A DNA stretch of 64,000 bases from Pleurotus djamor (Eukaryota; Basidiomycota; Agaricomycetes; Agaricales; Pleurotaceae), in NCBI GenBank assembly GCA_029747585.1, contig JAPEVF010000147.1, forward strand, positions 26,294 to 90,293. Reading direction: 5' to 3'. A program made the position numbers and the translations under genes. Positions 24,636 through 37,170 of this stretch are shown here, one piece after another (the stretch's first letter is position 1; each line of letters opens with the position of its first letter). The notes below the pieces were generated by a model. That model was not told where the DNA came from. It was given only the letters and a program-made list of their open reading frames with translations, and made no database searches.

Positions 24636-25365
24636 ATCGAAAATCAGAAGAAATNAAAAAATTCAAACTCTCACCAAACTGGTTGTTTCAACGATGACGA
24701 CAAAATTTCATCAAACCCTTCGCAAACTCGTCCAGGGCTACCCAGGAATTGCAGGACCATGATGGTATCGTTGCTGTACGTGGGCGTTTCGATGCGGATG
24801 AGATATCATCAAGTTTTGTCAAGGGGGAAGGGTCCAAGGGAGGGCTAAGCCCGCACTATATTCATTTTTGTGAGTAATCTACATCCTTCAATCACTGTGG
24901 TACAACTCACCCTATGTACAGGTACACTACTCATCCTTCCCGCATCTCGTCCTCGCTCCCCACGAACCATAACGGCCTCTTCCTTATTCCCTTCCTCCCT
25001 CCCTGCGCCCTCCTCCTCCACACATCCCCCAGCCAACCAACACTCTCGGAAACGAATCTATGCGACTCACCAACCATCCATGAATATCAAGCACCCCCTT
25101 CCATCTATGTCGCCGACCGAGAAAATTGAAAATTTGCGGAAATCCAAAGAAATNAAAAAAAATCTCAAAATCATCCCGAAGACAATTTTTTCGACGATAG
25201 CCAAACGATGGCCGCAATTTTTTATCGAAGCCTTCCAAACCTCGGTCAAGAATTCCCCGCACCCATAGGACCATGGAGGTATCGCCTCTGGGCGGGCGCG
25301 TTTCGATGCGAAGGAGATATGGTCGAATTTCGGGAGAGGGGGAGGGAAGGCAGGTAGAAGGTCGT
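24636..25365 (+). repeat. Diverged tandem duplication, unit about 480 bp
   Basis: 24640-24850 and 25120-25360 share gaaaat(c/t)gaaaat, an A-rich run with an N (24655 and 25154), a segment ending in caggaccatg or aggaccatg, then ggcg(c)gtttcgatgcg(g/a)a(t/g)gagatat. Both copies sit downstream of similar upstream blocks. Confidence 0.65.
24868..24985 (+). repeat. Dispersed repeat, partner of 52600-52722 (inverted)
   Basis: The segment with ccttcaatcactgtggtaca, followed by actcaccctatgtacaggta, a cacta(c)tcatccttcccgca block and a ccccacgaacca block, matches the reverse complement of 52722-52600 with scattered changes. Confidence 0.6.
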
Positions 25366-26492
25366 AATCATTGCCATTGGACACAGGGTAGCCAATACAC
25401 CATCACCCATGTTTTATATATGTACCCTCAATAAACTTGTTTCTTCTATTCTTTCATGTGCTTGAGTTTTTTTTCAAGGGGCCGCCTCCGGGGTCAGTGT
25501 CAGACCAAGCTACTAATACTTTGATTCAGCACCTCGTAAGCATGGGAGAAGATGACCATACAACATACTTCCTTGGGCATATAACCTTTCGATCAAACGG
25601 ACAGGGTTCGATCGAGGAATCAAGTGATCTACACGGGAGGAGGAAAAACAAGAAATCGTCAATTAGTAAGTACCACGTCACTTATCGCCACTGAAGCCAC
25701 TCACATAGACTTTGTATAGTGTCTATCATTGCTTTTCCAGTGTCCCTCTGGCGCTCCCAGCACTTTTCGAAAATTCCACCATGAGACGTCCTCCCTGGTC
25801 GAAATTCCAAAAACACATTCGATCCTCCCACAAACCAGGGACAGCATGCGCAGATGATGTGGTACTTTGGGGATGTACTCGGATTCGTCCAGTGTTTCGT
25901 CGTTGGTGAGTTATTCACGAATTTGCGGTTGGTCGGGTGACTGACATGCAATCATCACATCTGAAATACCCTAGTCAGGGCTCATTCAACGTCATCAGAG
26001 CGTGCACGCGTGACCTATAACCTTCAAGGCCCAGCAAGAATCGGGCCAACATATCAAGGTTTGATGGCGGAAATCGAGATTCTGGGTCTGGAGGTGGGTA
26101 GGGCAAGGATTATCAAGAACACGATGTGGCCTTTCGTAAACTTGGGCAAATATGACGAGATGTTGTGGGAACTCGGGGATGTGGTTGGATAGGGCCACCG
26201 GTTTGGTGTTCCATGGGTATTGGCGGATTTGTGGGGTGCTGCGCAAAGAATCAAAGATAAGGTCTTGATTGGGCATGCTAGAACTTTGTGGACAGTCTGA
26301 AATGCTGTGTGGATGGCTTACCTTTGATGTACATCCATCAGGTCATTCGTTTCATTGAGATTGTGTGTAGGAATCAAGATTCTATGTGAGGAGATGGAAA
26401 GGTGAAAAAGCGATAATCAGTGAGCAAATCATCATACGGGTGCCTTCAATCTTGGCACATACCTTCGGCCTCGTAACCTTGGCGTGAAACGC
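25366..26492. other. No gene recognised
   Basis: Contains an AATAAA at 25427 and several open stretches without motifs. Nothing supports a gene. Confidence 0.35.
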
Positions 26493-29133
26493 CTACAAAC
26501 CAAGTTTCCTAGGAGGCAGCGCGAGCTCAGAAGCATAACTCGTATCTTTATCGGAAGGGAGTTCAACATCCTTTAGCTCGCGAGTTCGAGGGCGTTTCTG
26601 GCGTGACAACGAGATTTGGGGGTTGAGAAATGTCTCATCGAATCCAACAACGCCAAAATCTCGGCGTTGGCGGGCAGAGGGAAGTGAGATGTCCTCTGCG
26701 TCTTTAGACTTCCCCTTGCTTCTCGGTTGGTCACCGTCCATCCGGATTGACTGTAAAGGTTCTTCAGCACCCTGATTCTCGCCCAAACGTTCCATATCAC
26801 TTTCTTCTCCAACACCCACGCCGTCCTCGCTTCTGAGCAGCTACCGCTTTAGTCTGCTCAAGCGCAACATGCAGCCCCTTCTTTCTCCAACGCCTCTCTC
26901 TCCAGCTCCAATGCCAATCTTTCTCCATCCAGAGCGGCTTCTCGCTCGGCACGGGAAGGGGAGGATGATGGACCCTCAGTTCCCGATGTTGACCCCACGC
27001 TGGCTCTGTGCACAGCGAAACGCTTCGAGAAGTCTTCATTCACCCTGTTGAGTTCCATGCATCGTCGTCTCAATATTTCCTTATCCTTCTTCAACAATTC
27101 CTTCTCAACCATCAGGTCTTGTTTCTCTTGGACAGCCAGCGTCGGTACCAGAACCACCGGGTGGGTGGCGGCAAGCTGAGCGTTCGGGATANGCGCAATG
27201 GAGGATGGTCTTGTATTGGGGTGAGAAGCATGTCAAGACAAAACATAACGAGTGCGTACAAGGGTCTTCCCCTGCAACGGACGCGCTGGGTTGTCAGAAC
27301 TCTGAGTCTGGTCCTCTCTTTGATGGATAAGAGGGACATCAACTACTGTCTCCGAGCCCCCGTCTACACCGCTTCCCAATAGCTTCACGATGACAGCGTT
27401 CAACCCTTCCGACTTGGAACGCAACTCGACGAGCACCCCCCCCCCCATTTCCTCTGCCCGCACCTTAGCCTCCTCTCCCCTCTTGGCCAAATCGCGATTC
27501 CGCTTTAAGAGATCTGAATTCTCGCTCCGCAGCGACCCAACAAATCCATGGATCTTTTGGCAAGCGTCGTCACAGTGGTTGTCGGTCTTTCGACGTTCCC
27601 GATCAACGACGGTGGACTTCACCTCGTCAAGCTGTTCCATAATCCCCGTGAGCCTTGCATTCACCATGGTTGAAAGCTTCTTCTCGCTCCTTCTCTGACA
27701 ACTCTTCACCAAAACGAGATCTTGGTGTACTTCGTCCAGCCTTTGAGCTGTCTCTTGAGCTTTCTTTACTAGATTTGCTGTGATCGCTTCAGTTGCATTG
27801 GCGAAAATCTCATACACAGCCCTCTTTTCGATCTTCAACTCCTTCACCCTGTCTTCTAGTCTCGCAATTTCCCCCGTCAATTTCGTCCTCCTCTCCTTCA
27901 ACACCATCTCGCCCATCTTCGCAGTTAAAACCCTTTTTTTCCTCAGAAAGGGCATGCTGCATCTCTTCCTTGTCCTTCACGGCTTCCTCTTTCTCCCTTA
28001 TCAGCGACGCACGCTCTGAGACCAAGCGTGATTTCGCTTCAGTGAGTGCAGCAATAGTCTGCTTGGGCACTTTCCTCTCTTTCTTCTTCTTCGCTAAGTT
28101 TGAGCCCGCGCGCAGCTGGAGATCCTGGTCTTGACCGGAGGTGGGGACAGAGAGGTGCGCTTAGTTGCGGATCGGGAAGTTGTCATTACTGTGGCCTGTT
28201 GGATTGGTAGATTGGTTGGAAGAATCAGATTGAAGGCCATTGATCGTGGTAGCAAAGGTTACAGGAGGAGGCGGTCGAGTAGGAAGGGGTTTTGTTGAGG
28301 TTGACGGGGTCAGGCAAGGCCGCTGGTCCCATGGTACCAGCAGAAGAACAGACCGCAGAAGCGCCACAGGTACCCGAACCGTAACAAGAAATTGTCATTC
28401 GTCTGGCTTCTCGCGTTATTGGAGGTGGAAGAACCACATTCTTGGTTACAGGCTGTTTTCCGCTTCCCAATTCGGCCACTTTTGCAGCTGTCGCGAGTGA
28501 TTCGTCACTGACACTCTTCCCAGTGGCTTGAACGTGACAAGCGCCATCGAGCGTACCGCGAGCCGTGGGACGGCTGCGAGGGATAGTAAGGTCGCAGACG
28601 ACTCCTGGGGCCTCTGGGCAGCTCGTCTTCTGTTGTGGAGCGTTGCTAGAGGTAGGTGTGGCAGATGATATGGTAGAGTTGACGGACTTCTTGACTACCG
28701 GAGTCTTCAGCGTCGCCGCCAGTGTCAATGGAGGACGTTACCACTTGAGGAAGTCACGTCAATAAGGAAAGTGCAAATGTAAGCCAGATCGACTGACCTG
28801 CTGAATACAGTTTTCTTGGGATGAGGTATGGGTCAACGGGTTCTTTATCAGAGCGTGTTCGTTCCCAATGTTACGGCGACCATGCGCTCCATCATTGTTT
28901 GGGTCTCCAGTCTTCCTAGATGAGCTGACTTCCTTCGAACCGCCACCTCTCAAGTCCGCCATCCCGGTATCCTTCCACTCTTTCAACCAAGCGTCATACG
29001 TCTCGCCCGATATTCCGAATTTACAATCATAGCCTTCCTGAATGCCATAACACTCGAGCAATTGCGTTGTGTAGCGCAGCAGCAAATCATTGTGACTCAT
29101 TGAGTCCACCCGTTTCGCTATCGATGACTGCAT
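26493..29133 (-). pseudogene. Decayed paralogue of the 12-16.3 kb coiled-coil gene
   Basis: The same order of blocks as the intact gene is visible on the same strand: GISGETYDAWLKEWKDTG near 29000 (compare GISSETYDTWLQESKDIG), a Ser/Pro-rich segment at 28225-28728, the long coiled coil with QLDEVKSTV (compare QLEEMKSTV) and LLRSENSDLL-like heptads, a second coiled coil with RRRCMELNRVNEDFSKRFAVH near 27080, and the tail ELKDVELPSDKDTSYASELALP (compare ELQDAELSSNEDTSYNSELA). Breaks: a one-base slip in the T7 run at 27934-27940; a stop after EALEKEGAACCA near 26860; and loss of the region between the second coiled coil and the C-terminal tail, about 300 residues in the intact copy. The first exon is not seen. 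Parts of the frame remain readable, so the loss may be fairly recent. Confidence 0.75.
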
Positions 29134-29213
29134 TACTTTCCAAAAGGACGGCAGGTTGAATATCTGGTGCTATGGGTGAGACACATTTCAGCTGCGCTGA
29201 ATCGGTGGCTTAC

Positions 29214-29690
29214 CTTCTGGTATACTTTCATCACCGTCTCCATCTACTGGATCTTGACTCGGTACATAGCCTGCATGCTCTCGTTCAACGGCGTCTTCAT
29301 CGTCGGAATGTCGCACAACGGCAAGCAGCTCATTGGGGACCCCATTCTCGGGAAGGGTAACCAACACGTCTGGATCGATATAAATCCGCGGATATAACGG
29401 ATTATTTGCCTGTAGCCATCGAAGAGCATCTACTCTAGCACGCGTTGACAGCGAACATCGAAATGGGCAGCAAGCGCCTTAGTTGGAAGATCCTTATATC
29501 CAACAAAGGTGATTCCAATGGTTGCGCTGAGTATCGCGAGCGGCCGAGGAAAGGATGCGAATGCTTCGAACTAGACTGGAACATCCAAACCGTTGGCGCA
29601 CCACGTAGGTTCAACGAGATGATTATAGAGGAGGCCGTGTATCTGATAGTCCGCATGAACAGCGTTGCGATGGGCAATGATGCGATGAGC
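29214..29690 (-). pseudogene. DUF6570-like fragment (Helitron-associated protein region)
   Basis: On the minus strand the frame gives FPRPLAILSATIGITFVGY, KALAAHFDVRCQRV, a small break, then ALRWLQANNPLYPRIYIDPD and LPENGVPNELLAVVR, ending at a GTAAGC donor near 29213. The pattern of a basic QRV segment, then a WL..NNPLY core and a LPE(N/D)GVP segment is what I know from DUF6570 regions in fungal Helitron replication proteins. No Rep or helicase motif follows. At least one stop and one slip break it. The assignment rests on motif memory and should be checked. Confidence 0.5.
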
Positions 29691-29876
29691 TCGGAGCAGG
29701 TTGGTGTAGGGACTGATAAGTGAGTGAGGAGTAAGGATGCTCATGGCTGCGGTATTTCGCTGGGCGAGAACGGGTCATAGCACATAATTTGAGGTACTTT
29801 TGGTTATGGTGACAGTTTTCTGATTGGAGGATCAGAAAAGTGCTCTTAGAGAATATTGTTGTGTTGACTGACCTGA

Positions 29877-30945
29877 CGCGAGGATAGTATTTTTACTTGC
29901 GAGGCTTGGCGTCGGCAAACATCCTCTTCCGAAACAACATAGAAGCCACAAGCCTGGAAGAAGAGTGCCATGAGGTAGGCTAGGCCAAATGGAACCGCAA
30001 CTTGAAGCTGTGAAACGGCCTCGTCTGCATTTAGAGCAATGCCTAGAGTCAGTCTTCCAAAACAGACCGCATTCAGCGTCCCTAGCTTGGAAAAGAAAGT
30101 GCTGACATGTCCCGAGGAAGGGCGTTATTGATCGAATGACACGCGCTCGTACAACATTCTGCACGGAAGAGAGGCAAGGACTCCTATGTCCGAGAGGGTA
30201 GTGATGTCGCAAAGGAGTTCCAACGGAATGACCGATTGAACAAATCCAGTGGAGATTGGTGGAAGGAGCGGATGGGGTGACCTGCGTTTCAGGAAGTTCA
30301 GTCCAGCAAGTGTGAAAAAGGTCTTGACGTTGGGAACGTTGCGGAAACTGTGTGTATGTTACATTGTTATTGAATTGCAGGTTTCATGGAGAAGATGGAC
30401 AAGTCCTCACCAAGGCATGAGGTGATATAAATAATAACAGGGCCTTGTCCGCGTTCGTGTTATTCTTGGGAAGACCATCGAGGTCATGGGCGATAATACC
30501 GTTCCCTTGAAATGGAAGAGCTGAGTGCATTAAGCTGGCCATCGCGCTATTACGTCTAAGAGGTGCCGTTGGATTGAGTTCTTGTTCAAATATGAGGGTG
30601 GAGTAGTGACTTCATCAAAAAGCGGGTGTCCTTTGATAATGATGTATCCTGAGCTGGCGTCAACAACACGCTTGCGATGAATCTATACTACACAGTCAGA
30701 TGGGGAGATGATCAAGTCTTGACCCTTACGTCTATTTCGATGTCTGGAAAACTATCGATATCGCATGCTCGTACTTTCTTCATGTCGATGTACGACGGGA
30801 TACGGTGGGTTCTCTCTTCTGGTGTTCGCTTGATGTTCGCACGAGCGGGCAGTGTTGAGGGCTGCGAAGAGGAATGTGCAGAGAGGGAATAGTTCATTGT
30901 AGGTTGGCCGGTTGCGTCGAAGGGGGCGCTGTACAAGGCAAACAT
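29877..30945 (-). pseudogene. Unrecognised multi-exon membrane-like gene with one in-frame stop
   Basis: The ATG at 30945 opens MFALYSAPFDATGQPTMNYS. After CDIDSFPDIEID an intron (GTAAGG...TGTAG) leads to HRKRVVDASSGYIIIKGHPL. A later exon reads NGIIAHDLDGLPKNNTNADK and is spliced through GTGAGG...CACAG to FRNVPNVKTFFTLAG. The last exon has a TAA after MLYERVSFDQ, then continues in the same frame through GTLNAVCFGRLTLGIALNAD and a likely membrane segment (VAVPFGLAYLMALFFQACGF) to a donor at 29876. One stop in otherwise good coding sequence marks a recent pseudogene or a base error. I do not recognise the family. It may continue into the DUF6570-like piece downstream, but I could not join them in frame. 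Confidence 0.45.
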
Positions 30946-30969
30946 GCGTCTCTCCTCTCCATAACACAT

Positions 30970-33100
30970 ATCCGCTCGAATGCGCGTGTCGAGTGGTTGA
31001 ATTTCGGCCGGATAGGGTGTGGAAGTAGGTGAATATATTTACGAATGGATGATTACGCCACTACGCGTGAAAGTGTAACGGTTGAGGAGGCACGTGTGTC
31101 GTGGACGCGCTCTTGTCATGAGAGGATAGGCAGATTTGTCGTCTGTTAAATATTATGATTCATGAACGGCCGCTTGGCGACAGACAAGTGTCGCCAACAA
31201 GGGTCCAGTTTTGAAAAGTCGACGCAAGGCTTGGAAAGCCAAGGATGTCATGTGACTGGGCGCCTGTAGGACTTGGGGTCTTTTTTCAATTTGGGCCTTT
31301 TAAATTTCAGCATTTCCCCCACCTCCATGCTCGAGAACGGTGGCTACGGAAAACCACCGTAGAAATACACAAGAATTACTGGCAATATCCAGCGGGCCTG
31401 GTATCATCGCCCCGGCTACGGCTTGGATAGGGGATGTCAGGAGATTGAAGAGGGGACAGGAACAGCCAGAGCCAAGATCGAAACCAAAAAACCCGACGCC
31501 AACCTTGGCATCGCTGCCGCGGCGCGAACTAGTTCGCGACGAGCTGCAGATATACTCTATTTACGGTCCGATTTTATTTCAAGTTTTGTCGCGCATCTCA
31601 ACAGCTGTATCTCGTGTTGGTTGAGGGAAAGCCGCGCAACGGTGGGTGGGATGGTGTGGTGTCCGACTACGCGACAGGACGTGCAGAAGTCAAGATGTTG
31701 CGCGAGAAGGTGGACGCGATCACCGAATTCCAAAGCGTCTCCACTCTGCGCAGGACCCCCACAGTTCGTCGATCTGACTGTGGCTGAAGAGGAAGGGGTA
31801 TCGGAGGATGAGGGAGCCGATATGAATGCCTGGGGTGGGTAAAAGGTCCAGGAAGAGTGAGCGATCCAACAGTTATCGCCTAGTTCTACGATTGTTACGC
31901 ATCATGCTTCTATACTATTACTACTGGCAAACCTCGCAAGCAAGGCTTTTTTGACGACGCAGGCAAACGCAAACTCCTCCACTTAACCACTCAATATCAA
32001 TTCCTGCTTGCCCTACCTTCATCACTTCTTACTCGTCTGTTCCTCCATGCTCGGCTTCTTTCCCTTCTACCTATCCTCGCTCACACAAATCCCGGAAGGA
32101 AAGACTATGTGCCCATCAGTCGCCTAAAAACACTGATCGCGTGACCCAAAACAACCATAACCTTTCTCGCCAATTCCCTTGTAACGAACGGGTCATCCTG
32201 GGACTCATATTCTGCGATTTCTTCCATTTCAAGGTGCGCCGTTTCTCGAGGTACATACATACCCGCAGCAGAACCCAAGCAACACCATCTGTGTCAAGAA
32301 TTCAGATGGCGATTGGCGAAGTGAGGGGTTAGGAGAGGATAGGAGAAAGCCTTATTTTCTTTGCATCAAGACAGTACGCCCGCATGAAGAATTCCAAGAG
32401 CAATACGTGCAAATGGATGGCAAAAATATGGGAGGATATCGGCGCCTGACATTGACAAGCAGGTGGTGTAGGCTCGATCAAGAGATCGACGACGTACAAG
32501 GGCACTGCGAGAGACGGTCGAGGGTGGTATACAAGTATTGAAACAGTTGGGTGTACGATGACTCGGACCTAGCGAGAACCATGGTGTTTATCGACTCGTT
32601 GGTAATGAGATATGGCCAGGCCCTGGTCGGCTAAATTTCACCAGCCTGTTGAGGGGACGACCCAAAGACGTCAATACGTCCAAATAACGACTTGCCCGTC
32701 TCTGATAAAACAACCTGCATTAGGAGGTAATCAGTATACCCTCTCACCCATGCTCAGAACTACCCGACTATTTCAGTGAACTGCATCATGTATACCCGGA
32801 GGACATCAGACTCCGGCTTGCTACCTGGTTGGGCAGAACGGTATATTGATTCAGTCGGAGGGAACCAATATGAGTACCTCTTCACCAGGCCAAGTTTTCC
32901 TGGGCCCCGGGTGTCATCAGCGAATTGGTCGTCTCCAGTCGTTGGCCACGCGAGTTTGCTTGGTGTTGTTTGGGGTGTCGGAGAGTGAAAGGCAAACTCG
33001 CTGTCTTGCTGAGTTCAAAAAAGAAGCGCTGGTTACGAGCCTACGGAAGCTCGCCGCGCAAACATTTCAAACCTTTCCGAGCCCAAATCTGCAGATACTA
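30970..33100. other. No gene recognised
   Basis: The frame at 31423-31842 ends in an acidic stretch (VDLTVAEEEGVSEDEGAD) but lacks any domain or clear splice structure. The rest holds only chance frames. Confidence 0.35.
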
Positions 33101-33102
33101 CG

Positions 33103-33245
33103 GCGTTGGCCCCCTTATGGACCGCGGTTCCAGGGGAGAGGACACAATGGAGCCGTGGCTCTACCTCTCCATGGCCCAACGCTTGTTGAGTCGTAGTATC
33201 GTCGTTGCAAACTGGCATTTGATTCCTCTGTTCAGGCCAACGCGG
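33103..33245 (+). repeat. Dispersed repeat, copy 1 (partner at 41977-42068)
   Basis: cgttggccccc at the left and cgcttgttgagt(c/t)gtagt followed by cgtcgttgc(a/c)aactg are shared by both copies; copy 1 has about 50 bp more between them. Within copy 1, gcgttggccc and ggcccaacgc form an inverted pair. Confidence 0.55.
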
Positions 33246-36200
33246 CTCTCTGTATACCGTTCTCTACCCTCACACACTTTTCCACACTTTTAACCTCTCA
33301 ATAAACAAGTCGAAGAGTCTTTTGAAGTGAGGTGCCTCCGACCAAGCCGCTCTTTCCTGTCGTTGTTTTCTTACCCCAGACTCCCAGGACCATTTCGTGC
33401 AATTGACCAACCCACCTTGAATAACCCTGTCAAACACCCGTACCTACCTCAGACTGGTTACTTTCAACGACGCAACTTGGACGCAACTGTGTCTCCTCAA
33501 TGATTCCTTTCTCTTTGGCACTCGATTCGTACATCTCGTTACTAGTGTTGAACGTTGAAGTCATGTTGACATGTTCATGTTCGTCCTGGGAAAACGGCGT
33601 TGACACGAGCAACCATCACAACTGTCGACGTCGTATACAAGCAACTCCAGTTGCCGTCAAAGCGCCACGGCCCGCTCTTCATTGTCTCAGGCGACCGCAG
33701 CACTTCCTAGTCATTCAAATTCCTGTCTCGTCCTCCATCCATCCTCAGCGCGAATATGTCCCCTTTGAAATGAGCCTTTCCGCGTCCTTTCTGTCATTCC
33801 AGGCGCCCGCGACGCATCCCTCGTCGGTCGGTCATGCAGGAAGAAACTTGGGTTGGAAGACGAATCGGCCGCATTGTGGTTGAAAACAACGAAAAAGCTT
33901 CACGAATACTCGCTGTTCATCGCACAGCCTGCACGTAGGATGGGGCTCATGTCCCGGCCCGGCGCGTACTCTAGGGCGGTCCGTACAAGGAACTCGAGAA
34001 TGGGGCGTAAGAGATGGAAATAGAGTATCATGGTTCGCTGGAGTCCATTAGAAGGTGTGTTCTCCTTTCTAGTATTTTTCGATGTATTCTCGATTGACTT
34101 GAATCCGAGAGAAGATACGCCTCCGAATCCCCCATCTCCTCCTCTCAACCCGTGGGGGGCTGGACTTGCCACTGCTGTCGCTTATCGAGTGTACCACCTA
34201 ATCCCGGTACCGGTCCTTCACGTTTGCGTTCGTCGCGACCGACCGCTGAGTTAGCCCGCATCCCCGCATGTCTTCGCAATCGACTACCTTTCAGTCCAAT
34301 CTAGACTCAATGATATGCTTCTCCTTCCCTACGCGACTTGCTTCTGACGGCGTACAACGTCTGTGTATGTAACATATGTAACTTGGTCGTCAAGGCGAGA
34401 ATGGATTACGAACGAGGGATTTGACGTACAGACACGGTGAGCTTCGCGGCCCTCCAATACTCTTCAACTTGCTTACGCGTCCATCCCTTTAGGATGCTGA
34501 TACCGACCTCTTCGTTGCTGCTTTGGTCAGTTTTTGAACAACTCGGTGTGGCTCAGCTGTTGAAGATGAGCAGTTCGACGTTGGACTCCTCAGCTCGCGT
34601 GAGTTACGGTTGGTGAGTACATGTCCATTTCCAGCCTGGTTTTCGTATTGCTGACCGTGATTTCTCATACTTAGACTCCAAGCTCTTCCGCTCCCATTTC
34701 GGCAACATGACAGTCTACGCCTACGCGACACGCCTGCTGTGTGTTCGTACATTCCATCCCCACCTGTCTCCGCCAATATATCCGTCAGTTCTTTGTCATT
34801 TTGACCCGTCCCCGCTGCAAGTGTCTACAGGGTGCGGTAGATCAACAATCATCTTTCTGAAGCAATAGGATGCAAGGGTAACTTAGATAAGTACAATTCT
34901 CGCTTTTGCGCAGAGCCGGCTCTACCAAGAACCTGGAATAAATCTATAACGGCTGCGCCGTTCGTCCCAAGCTTTAAGCATTGTATATATGCGCTGATAA
35001 ACCTCTTCTAGCGCGTACGGTGGGTGCTCGGAGCGCTATATTCAGAGGTCGATGTTCCGGGGTACCAGCATGGTCCGCGTTGTTAAAAGGACGGCGGCAG
35101 CTTCGATACATCGACTCCGGGTGTCGATTGCATAGATTAAGTCAACTATACACTTTCCAAAGCAAAAGGAAGTGAGATGAGCTTTCCCTTTTCAATCTTC
35201 TGGATAGTCGATGTGGTCCAATTTCCAACATTTGTCCCCGTCTGTCTTTTTATCATAAGATGCTATATGTATTGCTGACATTGCTTTAGCAGATGTCGTT
35301 CGTCGTCCAAGTCGGTATTTTTTTTGTTTTTTCGAGGAACTAGGAGGTGAGAAGCTGCCGGTGCGATGTGTTTGTGGAGGGAAGATGATGAGGTGTTTGG
35401 CGAAGGAAATTTGGTGCGAGACGGATATTGCGGGGCCGGAATCCGGGCGGGAGAGGCAGCGACGAGCGGAGGGATTGAGATGAGATGAGAGGCGGCGGCG
35501 GGAAGAGGGGAAAATGTCGAGGAGGGCGTCCCCTCCAACGCCAACACCTCCAAGCGCAAGCAGCGAGTGTCGTCCTTATCCCTCGCATATGCGTATGTAC
35601 CTCACTTTCAGACAGATGTATTCCATCGCACTTGGTCTCTGAGATCTGAGATCTGAGATCTCATCCGCCAAGTTGACTTCCCCTTGAATCTTGCCTTTCA
35701 AGGTTCATTCATCCTCAAATTCTAGCGGAGCTGTCCTGACTAGATACTCTCAGTGGTTGCATCGTTCAACTTGGATGGGAGCGGGGACATGGGTCTTGCG
35801 GACCCGTATAGTCGTGCACGTCCTCAGGCATCGGGCGTCAGGCCTGCTCAGCGCTCAGGAAGCATCGATTCCTGAGAGTGCCAGCAACGGCGCCCGTTCT
35901 CCCTGCCGACTGGAGAACCCTGCCGGAGTCTCGGCAAAGGATGAGAGAATTCTTACAGCTGCAAAGCGTCGATTACAGGCGAAGTAGGGGTTTACCGAGC
36001 TCCTGAAGTTACGTAACCTCAGAGGAAGATGCCTGTGGCAGAAGCGCCCAACGCGTTGAACTCGATTTTCCGCTCTTGGCTCCTCCGCGAGGGTTCCCAG
36101 CGGCGATTGGATCCTCGGACGGGTTTCAACCAGTCGCGTCCACTTTTATGGCTCGAAAACCTAATTATCCCCAAACACTTGTTGCTATGTAGATCGCCGC

Positions 36201-36799
36201 TCAGCGATTAATCCAGTCGTTACCTGGTCAGACCGGTCAACCTTCGGTACATCGCCAGCGTGCTCGTCTCTCTTCATCGAGACTCCTCTGTATTGCGATT
36301 GCGTTCTGCCAGAACAAAGCAGGAAGACTTTTGCAACGCCAACCTTCGACAAGCCCTCAAACCGCTGTCAATTTGGCCTCAGACCGCCCAGCGTTTGTTG
36401 GGGTCGGTTATGGCAAACGCCCCCCGTAGCGGCGACAAGATCTCGAAGAGGGAGTAGGGGGGGGAAAGAAATGAGGCCTTCCGAGAGGATGGAGTACAAG
36501 TGATGAAGACGACGATAACGGACTCGACATCGACCAGGTATAAGATCTGCTCGAAGCAACCGAGGTCGAAGTTAAACGGTAAGCTCTGATTTCCTCGTCC
36601 TTCCCTCCTGCCAAAACACCGCTGATCACTTTCTCCTTTCCATCTTTTGCCGTACAGGGTTATCTTCTCACTGACCATCGCGTTTATACGCACCTACCGT
36701 CCTTGGACTTTGCGTCTGACACGATGTTCCTGGGACGGGAGGACTCCTTCTCCGGTGCATTTACAAACGTCCAACCCGCGGCCATCTGTCATTGAGATT
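33246..36799. other. No gene recognised
   Basis: Scattered open stretches only. A (gatctga)3 repeat lies near 35640-35660. Acidic coding-like sequence (SDEDDDNGLDIDQ) at about 36500-36545 is followed by a donor-like GTAAGC, but no family is evident. Confidence 0.35.
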
Positions 36800-37170
36800 G
36801 AAAACTCTGAGGAAAGTCTGCTCCCGCCAGGTCATGAACCAGGTCTGCTACGAGAATGTCTTTGACCGGGGCGACAAGAACAATCACTCCCCCAAGAAGA
36901 CTGCCAAGACTACCAAATTCCTCTGCGACGTGAGGGTCGAGTAGGAGAAACCGTCGCTCAGTTCGTCAAACGGAGATTTTGGTTGGCAGAAGCCGACAAT
37001 GTGAAAGACCGTGCATAACCTTCGAGGCCTACTTCTCGTCGGGTTCAATATCCACCACGCTGAGTACCGTGGCTTGGCGGAGGAGTTGTTCACGGATGGG
37101 TCTGTTTAGGTGCTGGTTTGTGCTACCGCTTTGGCTGGAGGCGACGCACATCCAACAACGAGATGACATC
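36800..37170 (+). pseudogene. brr2: Brr2-type spliceosomal helicase, fragment of first helicase cassette
   Basis: Brr2 is the U5 snRNP Ski2-like helicase that unwinds U4/U6. The frame at about 36826-36936 gives RQVMNQVCYENVFDRGDKN and KKTAKTTKFLCDV, matching the start of the second RecA domain of cassette 1. A one-base slip then gives ETVAQFVKRRFW and LAEADNVKDR, and a return to the first frame gives LLLVGFNIHHAEYRGLAEEL with FTDGSV-stop-VLVCATALAGG (motif V region). The helicase motifs I to III and VI are absent. There are at least three stops and two slips, so this is dead sequence. Family identity is well supported by the IHHA, EELF.DGS.QVLV and TALA-like blocks in correct order. Confidence 0.7.

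Noticed and set aside
25420..33345. LTR pair suggested by caataaac near 25425 and 33299
   Set aside because: Only the AATAAA region and a few downstream bases agree; there is no target duplication, primer-binding site or internal retroelement coding.
35638..35665. (gatctga)n repeats here and at 54298-54312 as a shared element
   Set aside because: Both are simple short repeats with no shared flanks; chance or slippage explains them.
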